This document shows positions 13,552 to 17,527 of a stretch of DNA of 17,527 nucleotides, one piece after another. Source of the stretch: Lachnospiraceae bacterium (GTDB lineage Bacteria > Bacillota > Clostridia > Lachnospirales > Lachnospiraceae); NCBI GenBank assembly GCA_019420465.1, contig JAHZHB010000058.1, positions 1 to 17,527 on the forward strand, in the 5' to 3' direction. The notes beneath the pieces were generated by a model. It had not been told where the DNA came from, made no database searches, and was given only the letters and a program-made list of their open reading frames with translations. Position 1 is the stretch's first letter, and each line of letters begins with the position of its first letter. Position numbers and translations under genes: made by a program.

Positions 13552-15069
13552 TTAATTTTTCTTTCTGGTTTTTGCAGGTCTGGATGCAGGTGTTTTGGCA
13601 GCACGGCGCTGTGCTTTGCGTCTGCGGCGTTTGCGTCTCTGGATGCCACGGATGATCGTCCGGATCAGGATGATGATATACAAAACGATGGCAACACAAA
13701 GGATACCGCAAAGTCCCAGCTGCCAGCCGGTCAGATTGGCCGTGAGTGTGCCAAAGATCCCCGTGGATGCTGTGGCAGAGCCGTCCGTATCCACGGTAGA
13801 GCGGGCATGGGCGGATTTTAACAGCCGCGGCATTTCTTTCGCAGACTGACAGGAAACAGAAGAAGGATCTGTCAGTCTGGCAAACAGCGTACTGACGGGA
13901 GCTGTAAAGGTACCGACGGTCGTGTCATGCCAGGTATAGGTATGCGTAATCTCCCGGCCATTTACCACTGCGGATGCACTGACGTCACTGAAAGGTACAT
14001 CTGTAGGCACAGAAATCTCATGCTTTGTGTCGGCAGATGTATCCGGTGTCAGATGATAAAACTGTGTGGGAAACAAAAGCGTACCGGCACGGTCTGTCGT
14101 ATCTATGGGAAGATTGGTAAAGTTATCAAAGCCGTAATCCAGAAGCGTGGCTGTGTCTTTATAGTACTGGGAACCATTGGTGCGCAGGCTGACACAGACA
14201 AGCGTCCGGTCATCCTTGGTAGCGTAGGTCACCAGGGTATTTAAAGCCGCCTGGGTAAAGCCGGTCTTTCCACCTACAGCGTAGGGATAATAGTAGCTTT
14301 CGCTTTCTTTTAGCATCTTGTGATGCTGGGTGCAGTAGCGGGGCTCACCGGACATATTGGTGGTACCGATCGTATGTTTTAAGGAACCGGTTACCTTACG
14401 GAACGTCAGATCCTTGAAGGCTGCGGCTGCGATCAGAGCCATATCGTGGGCACTGGTCTTGTGTTCTTCGTTTGGCATACCGTTGCAGTTGACAAAATGC
14501 GTGTTGGTACAGCCAAGCTCAGCCGCTTTGGCATTCATCATATCGGCAAAGGCCGCTTCGGAACCGGCAACATGTTCTGCGACAGCGATACATACCTCAT
14601 TGGCGGAGGAAAGCATCATCGCGTACAGACAGTCTTCCAGCGTAAAGACCTCACCCACACGGGCACCGATACGGGAACAGTTCCAGGGAAGGCTGTTGAC
14701 GGCATTGTCAGAAAAAGTGACCTGCTCATCCAGCGAGCAGTGCTCGATAGCCAGCATAGTGGTCATGATCTTGGTGATACTGGCCGGATACAGGGCTTCA
14801 TCTATGTTTTTTGCATAGAGAACAGCGCCGGTATTGACATCCATGACGATCGCAGATTTGGCATAGACCTTGGGGCCTGTGGGCCACCCGTCGATCTTGT
14901 TGGAATCTACAGGTTTGGCATAGTTGATCTCCATCTCTGTCGGTTCTGCAGCCTTTTGGGTGTCCGCTGTGGTGTTGGCTGTTGCTGTGGCAGATACAGT
15001 CAGTGGAGCAAACAGTGTGGAGGCAGTCAGAGCCAGACCAAGAAGGAAGCTGTATACTCTTTTTTTCAT
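13552..15069 (-). CDS. D-alanyl-D-alanine carboxypeptidase (S11, DacF/PBP5-like), membrane-anchored
   Basis: A 505-residue low-molecular-weight penicillin-binding protein that trims the terminal D-Ala from peptidoglycan stem peptides outside the membrane. A signal peptide covers about 1-27 (cleavage near VSA). Active-site motifs are SITK (S97, K100), SAN (155-157) and KTG (268-270). A beta-rich C-terminal domain follows. Then comes a single membrane helix (about residues 448-470) and a very basic cytoplasmic tail (RRKRRRRKAQRR). This replaces the amphipathic helix of E. coli PBP5 and is common in Clostridia. Two ATGs compete: the one at 15075 abuts the AGGAG site, whereas ATG 15069 is six bases from it and starts MKKR, so 15069 is chosen. 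It has its own promoter, converges on the exonuclease gene and shares its terminator. Confidence 0.94.
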   Translation of the reverse strand: MKKRVYSFLLGLALTASTLFAPLTVSATATANTTADTQKAAEPTEMEINYAKPVDSNKIDGWPTGPKVYAKSAIVMDVNTGAVLYAKNIDEALYPASITKIMTTMLAIEHCSLDEQVTFSDNAVNSLPWNCSRIGARVGEVFTLEDCLYAMMLSSANEVCIAVAEHVAGSEAAFADMMNAKAAELGCTNTHFVNCNGMPNEEHKTSAHDMALIAAAAFKDLTFRKVTGSLKHTIGTTNMSGEPRYCTQHHKMLKESESYYYPYAVGGKTGFTQAALNTLVTYATKDDRTLVCVSLRTNGSQYYKDTATLLDYGFDNFTNLPIDTTDRAGTLLFPTQFYHLTPDTSADTKHEISVPTDVPFSDVSASAVVNGREITHTYTWHDTTVGTFTAPVSTLFARLTDPSSVSCQSAKEMPRLLKSAHARSTVDTDGSATASTGIFGTLTANLTGWQLGLCGILCVAIVLYIIILIRTIIRGIQRRKRRRRKAQRRAAKTPASRPAKTRKKN

Positions 15070-15117
15070 TGGCATCTCCTAAATTGATAACATTGGTATG
15101 AAACCATAGTTGACTTT

Positions 15118-15146
15118 ATTATAATGTTTTTTTTCGTATATAGCAA
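15118..15146 (-). promoter_or_regulatory. Promoter of the D,D-carboxypeptidase gene
   Basis: On the minus strand TTGCTA (15141-15146), 17 bp, then perfect TATAAT (15118-15123). The leader to ATG 15069 would be about 40 bases. Confidence 0.78.
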
Positions 15147-15217
15147 CCTCTGGCAGCAGATTCCGGCATTGTGCACGGAAAAATAAGGAAAACAGGCAGG
15201 GAATTTGGCGGGAAACC

Positions 15218-15246
15218 TTGACAAAACGGGGGCTTACGCTCATAAT
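15218..15246 (+). promoter_or_regulatory. Strong promoter of the ileS leader
   Basis: A consensus -35 TTGACA (15218-15223), 17 bp, then CATAAT (15241-15246). Transcription would start near 15253, just before the T-box stem I. Confidence 0.88.
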
Positions 15247-15259
15247 ACCATGTGAAAAA

Positions 15260-15497
15260 GCGATGATGGAGACAGTAGATGCGCCATAAGTTTCCTTACA
15301 GAGAGCCGGGACGGTGAAAACCGGCAGGTACAGGCAGGATCGAAGATCACTCCGGAGCTTCCTCTCCGAACCGGTCAGTAAGAGAGGACGGTTCTCTTCC
15401 GTTATCTGAGAGCGCGTATGTTGGTATGCAGTAACAGGTGGTTGCGACAGCTGATACAGCTTTCGTCCTTTTACGGGACGGGAGCTTTTTATTTTTT
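15260..15497 (+). promoter_or_regulatory. Isoleucine T-box riboswitch (tRNA-sensing leader) of ileS
   Basis: The leader senses uncharged tRNA-Ile and prevents premature termination when isoleucine is scarce. Stem I opens with GCGATGATGG (15260-15269). The AGAGAGCC region (15300-15307) and GGTGAAAACCGG distal part are typical. CGAAGATCACTCCGG places an ATC isoleucine specifier at 15346-15348. The T-box sequence AACAGGTGGTTGCGAC (15433-15448) contains TGGT, able to pair with the ACCA end expected for tRNA-Ile (discriminator A). The terminator at 15458-15497 competes with the antiterminator. The specifier agrees with the ileS gene downstream. With the two promoters, this leader and a mini-ORF, it accounts for the 15070-15610 gap. 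Confidence 0.92.
15458..15497 (+). terminator. T-box-controlled transcription terminator
   Basis: AGCTTTCGTCC (15458-15468) pairs fully with GGACGGGAGCT (15476-15486, two G·U pairs), followed by a T-rich tract to 15497. Formation of the antiterminator with the T-box sequence just upstream would disrupt it. Confidence 0.9.
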
Positions 15498-15508
15498 ATA
15501 AGGAAAAA

Positions 15509-15553
15509 ATGCACAGCCATAATTTACACAGAAATTACGTTACACAACTGTAA
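15509..15553 (+). CDS. Possible 14-codon mini-ORF between the T-box and ileS
   Basis: ATG 15509, five bases after AGGA, opens MHSHNLHRNYVTQL and stops at TAA 15551-15553. Its last codons overlap a small hairpin GTTACA/TGTAAC (15539-15554). It could be a leader peptide translated only in read-through transcripts, or just chance. It ends 57 bases upstream of ileS. Confidence 0.25.
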   Translation: MHSHNLHRNYVTQL

Positions 15554-15610
15554 CTTTGTACAATACCCATATACGATAACAATACTGAAAAACATCAAGG
15601 AGGTATCAGG

Positions 15611-17527
15611 ATGTATCAGAAAGTATCCACGGACCTCAACTTCGTTCAGAGAGAAAAGGAAGTTGAGAAATTCTGGAAGGACAACGACATTTTCAAAAAG
15701 AGTATGGAAAACCGCAAAGAAGGTGAAACCTACACCTTCTACGACGGACCGCCGACTGCCAACGGCAAACCGCATATCGGTCACGTACTGACCCGTGTAA
15801 TCAAGGATATGATCCCGCGTTACCGTACCATGAAGGGCTATATGGTACCGCGTAAAGCCGGTTGGGACACACACGGACTGCCGGTAGAGCTGGAAGTAGA
15901 AAAGCTTCTGGGACTGGACGGCAAGGAACAGATCGAACAGTACGGTCTGGACCCGTTCATCACCAAATGTAAGGAATCTGTATGGAAATACAAAGGTATG
16001 TGGGAGGATTTCTCAGGTACCGTCGGTTTCTGGGCAGATATGGACAATCCGTACGTTACGTACGATGACAACTTTATCGAGTCCGAATGGTGGGCATTAA
16101 AAGAGATCTGGAACAAGGGGCTGCTTTACAAAGGCTTCAAGATCGTGCCGTACTGTCCGCGCTGTGGAACTCCGCTGTCTTCCCATGAGGTAGCACAGGG
16201 TTACAAGCTGGTCAAAGAGCGTTCTGCTGTTGTCCGCTTTAAAGTAAAGGGCGAGGATGCGTATTTCCTGGCATGGACCACAACACCGTGGACACTGCCG
16301 AGCAATACCGCACTCTGTGTAAACCCGGAAGAGACCTATGTAAAGGTGAAGGCTGCAGACGGCTACACCTATTATCTGGCAGAAGCTCTGGCAGACAAGG
16401 TACTCGGCAAACTGGCCGAGGAAGACAAACCGGCTTACGAAGTACTCGAAACCTATAAAGGTAAGGATCTGGAATACAAGGAATATGAGCCGTTATACGC
16501 TGTAGCCGGTGAGCTGGCTGAAAAACAGCACAAAAAGGCACATTTTGTGACCTGTGACAACTACGTTACCATGACAGACGGTACCGGTATCGTACACATC
16601 GCACCGGCCTTCGGTGAGGATGACTCCCGTGTGGGACGCGATTACAACCTGCCGTTTATCCAGCTGGTAGATGCCAAGGGTAATATGACAGACAACACCC
16701 CGTACGGCGGCGTATTCGTAAAGAAAGCCGATCCGATGGTACTGACTGACCTGGACAAAGAGGGCAAGCTGTTTGATGCACCGAAATTTGAGCATGACTA
16801 TCCGCACTGCTGGAGATGTGACACTCCGCTGATCTACTATGCACGTGAGTCCTGGTTTATCAAGATGACCGCTGTCAAGGACGATCTGGTAAGAAACAAC
16901 AATACCGTAAACTGGATCCCGGAATCCATCGGTAAAGGCCGTTTCGGTGACTGGCTGGAGAATATCCAGGACTGGGGTATCTCCCGTAACCGTTACTGGG
17001 GCACACCGCTGAATGTATGGGAGTGCGAAGGCTGCGGCCATATGGAATCCATCGGAAGCCGTGCCGAGCTGGCTGAAAGAAGCGGTAATCCGGACGATGC
17101 CAAAGTAGAGCTGCACAGACCGTATATTGACAAGGTAACCTTCACCTGCCCGCACTGCGGAAAGACGATGAAGAGAGTACCGGAAGTCATCGACTGCTGG
17201 TTTGACTCCGGTGCGATGCCGTTTGCACAGCATCATTATCCGTTTGAAAACAAGGAGCTGTTCGAAAAACAGTTCCCGGCACAGTTTATCTCCGAGGCTG
17301 TTGACCAGACACGTGGATGGTTCTACTCCCTGATGGCTGAGTCTACCCTGCTGTTTAACAAAGCACCATACCAGAACGTTATCGTTCTCGGACATGTACA
17401 GGATGAAAACGGCCAGAAGATGAGTAAGTCCAAGGGAAATGCCGTAGATCCGTTCGATGCACTGAATACCTACGGTGCAGATGCGATCCGCTGGTACTTC
17501 TATATCAACAGTGCACCGTGGCTGCCG
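15611..17527 (+). CDS. ileS: Isoleucyl-tRNA synthetase, N-terminal 639 residues (runs off the window)
   Basis: A class I aminoacyl-tRNA synthetase that charges tRNA-Ile. HIGH is at residues 55-58 in GKPHIGHVLTR and KMSKS at 603-607, with the CP1 editing domain between them (TTTPWTLPSNTAL and the GTGIVHIAPAFGEDD region). Cysteine pairs CPRC, CWRC, CEGC and CPHC in the insertion suggest zinc knuckles. The opening MYQKVSTDLNFVQREKEVEK and YDGPPTANGKPHIGH fit the longer type 2 (eukaryote-like) IleRS of about 1,035-1,050 residues, a group known for low sensitivity to mupirocin. The assignment to type 2 is by recognition, not alignment. ATG 15611 follows AAGGAGG (15597-15603). Codons are strongly biased toward those of highly expressed genes. 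The 3' part, including the anticodon-binding domain, is outside the window. Confidence 0.97.
   Translation, partial: MYQKVSTDLNFVQREKEVEKFWKDNDIFKKSMENRKEGETYTFYDGPPTANGKPHIGHVLTRVIKDMIPRYRTMKGYMVPRKAGWDTHGLPVELEVEKLLGLDGKEQIEQYGLDPFITKCKESVWKYKGMWEDFSGTVGFWADMDNPYVTYDDNFIESEWWALKEIWNKGLLYKGFKIVPYCPRCGTPLSSHEVAQGYKLVKERSAVVRFKVKGEDAYFLAWTTTPWTLPSNTALCVNPEETYVKVKAADGYTYYLAEALADKVLGKLAEEDKPAYEVLETYKGKDLEYKEYEPLYAVAGELAEKQHKKAHFVTCDNYVTMTDGTGIVHIAPAFGEDDSRVGRDYNLPFIQLVDAKGNMTDNTPYGGVFVKKADPMVLTDLDKEGKLFDAPKFEHDYPHCWRCDTPLIYYARESWFIKMTAVKDDLVRNNNTVNWIPESIGKGRFGDWLENIQDWGISRNRYWGTPLNVWECEGCGHMESIGSRAELAERSGNPDDAKVELHRPYIDKVTFTCPHCGKTMKRVPEVIDCWFDSGAMPFAQHHYPFENKELFEKQFPAQFISEAVDQTRGWFYSLMAESTLLFNKAPYQNVIVLGHVQDENGQKMSKSKGNAVDPFDALNTYGADAIRWYFYINSAPWLP

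Noticed and set aside
16493..17395. 300-codon minus-strand open frame
   Set aside because: Antisense to ileS, where biased codons keep reverse frames open.

Overview
The window looks like chromosomal DNA from a gut-type Clostridia, most probably family Lachnospiraceae. The evidence is the Gram-positive AGGAGG-type ribosome sites, a T-box leader in front of ileS, a Rpn-type coiled-coil tail, YolD/UmuC-type repair genes, a lone [FeFe]-hydrogenase maturase, and a family-typical D-Ala-D-Ala carboxypeptidase. The genus cannot be fixed from the sequence alone. I see no rRNA, tRNA, CRISPR array, phage or intact insertion sequence.

Layout. 1-660: a degraded 3' fragment of a probable PD-(D/E)XK/Rpn-type gene with a heptad-repeat coiled coil, a small overlapping orphan gene, and a strong terminator. 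656-1690 (minus): low-specificity threonine aldolase. 1958-5275: a compact plus-strand run holding a 76-residue CxxC protein, a Y-family DNA polymerase with a clamp-binding motif, a YolD-like protein, and hydE overlapping the yolD-like gene. 5370-8173: a polar amino-acid ABC uptake system (lipoprotein, permease, ATPase). Its first gene has a promoter bracketed by an inverted repeat, and an internal terminator plus second promoter separate the lipoprotein from the membrane and ATPase genes. 8235-8882: an SGNH/GDSL hydrolase. 9087-10475: an NSS-family sodium symporter with its own promoter. 10551-10803: a 253-bp element with perfect 46-bp inverted ends and further nested pairing. 10923-12407: ZIP-family metal transporter followed by the tRNA methyltransferase trmO, as a two-gene operon. 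12544-13509: DEDDh 3'-5' exonuclease with a four-cysteine C-terminal domain. It converges on a minus-strand D,D-carboxypeptidase (13552-15069), and the two share a bidirectional terminator. 15218-15497: promoter and isoleucine T-box. 15611-17527: ileS, running off the right end.

How the genes fit together. Most are housekeeping genes in small operons separated by recognisable promoters and terminators. The least ordinary parts are the 253-bp inverted-repeat element between the symporter and ZIP genes, the four-gene small-protein/polymerase/YolD/HydE run, the operator-like palindrome at the start of the ABC operon, and a mini-ORF between the T-box terminator and ileS. I found no strong case for a wholly new multi-gene system. 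The best candidates for undescribed biology are the inverted-repeat element and the polymerase cassette.
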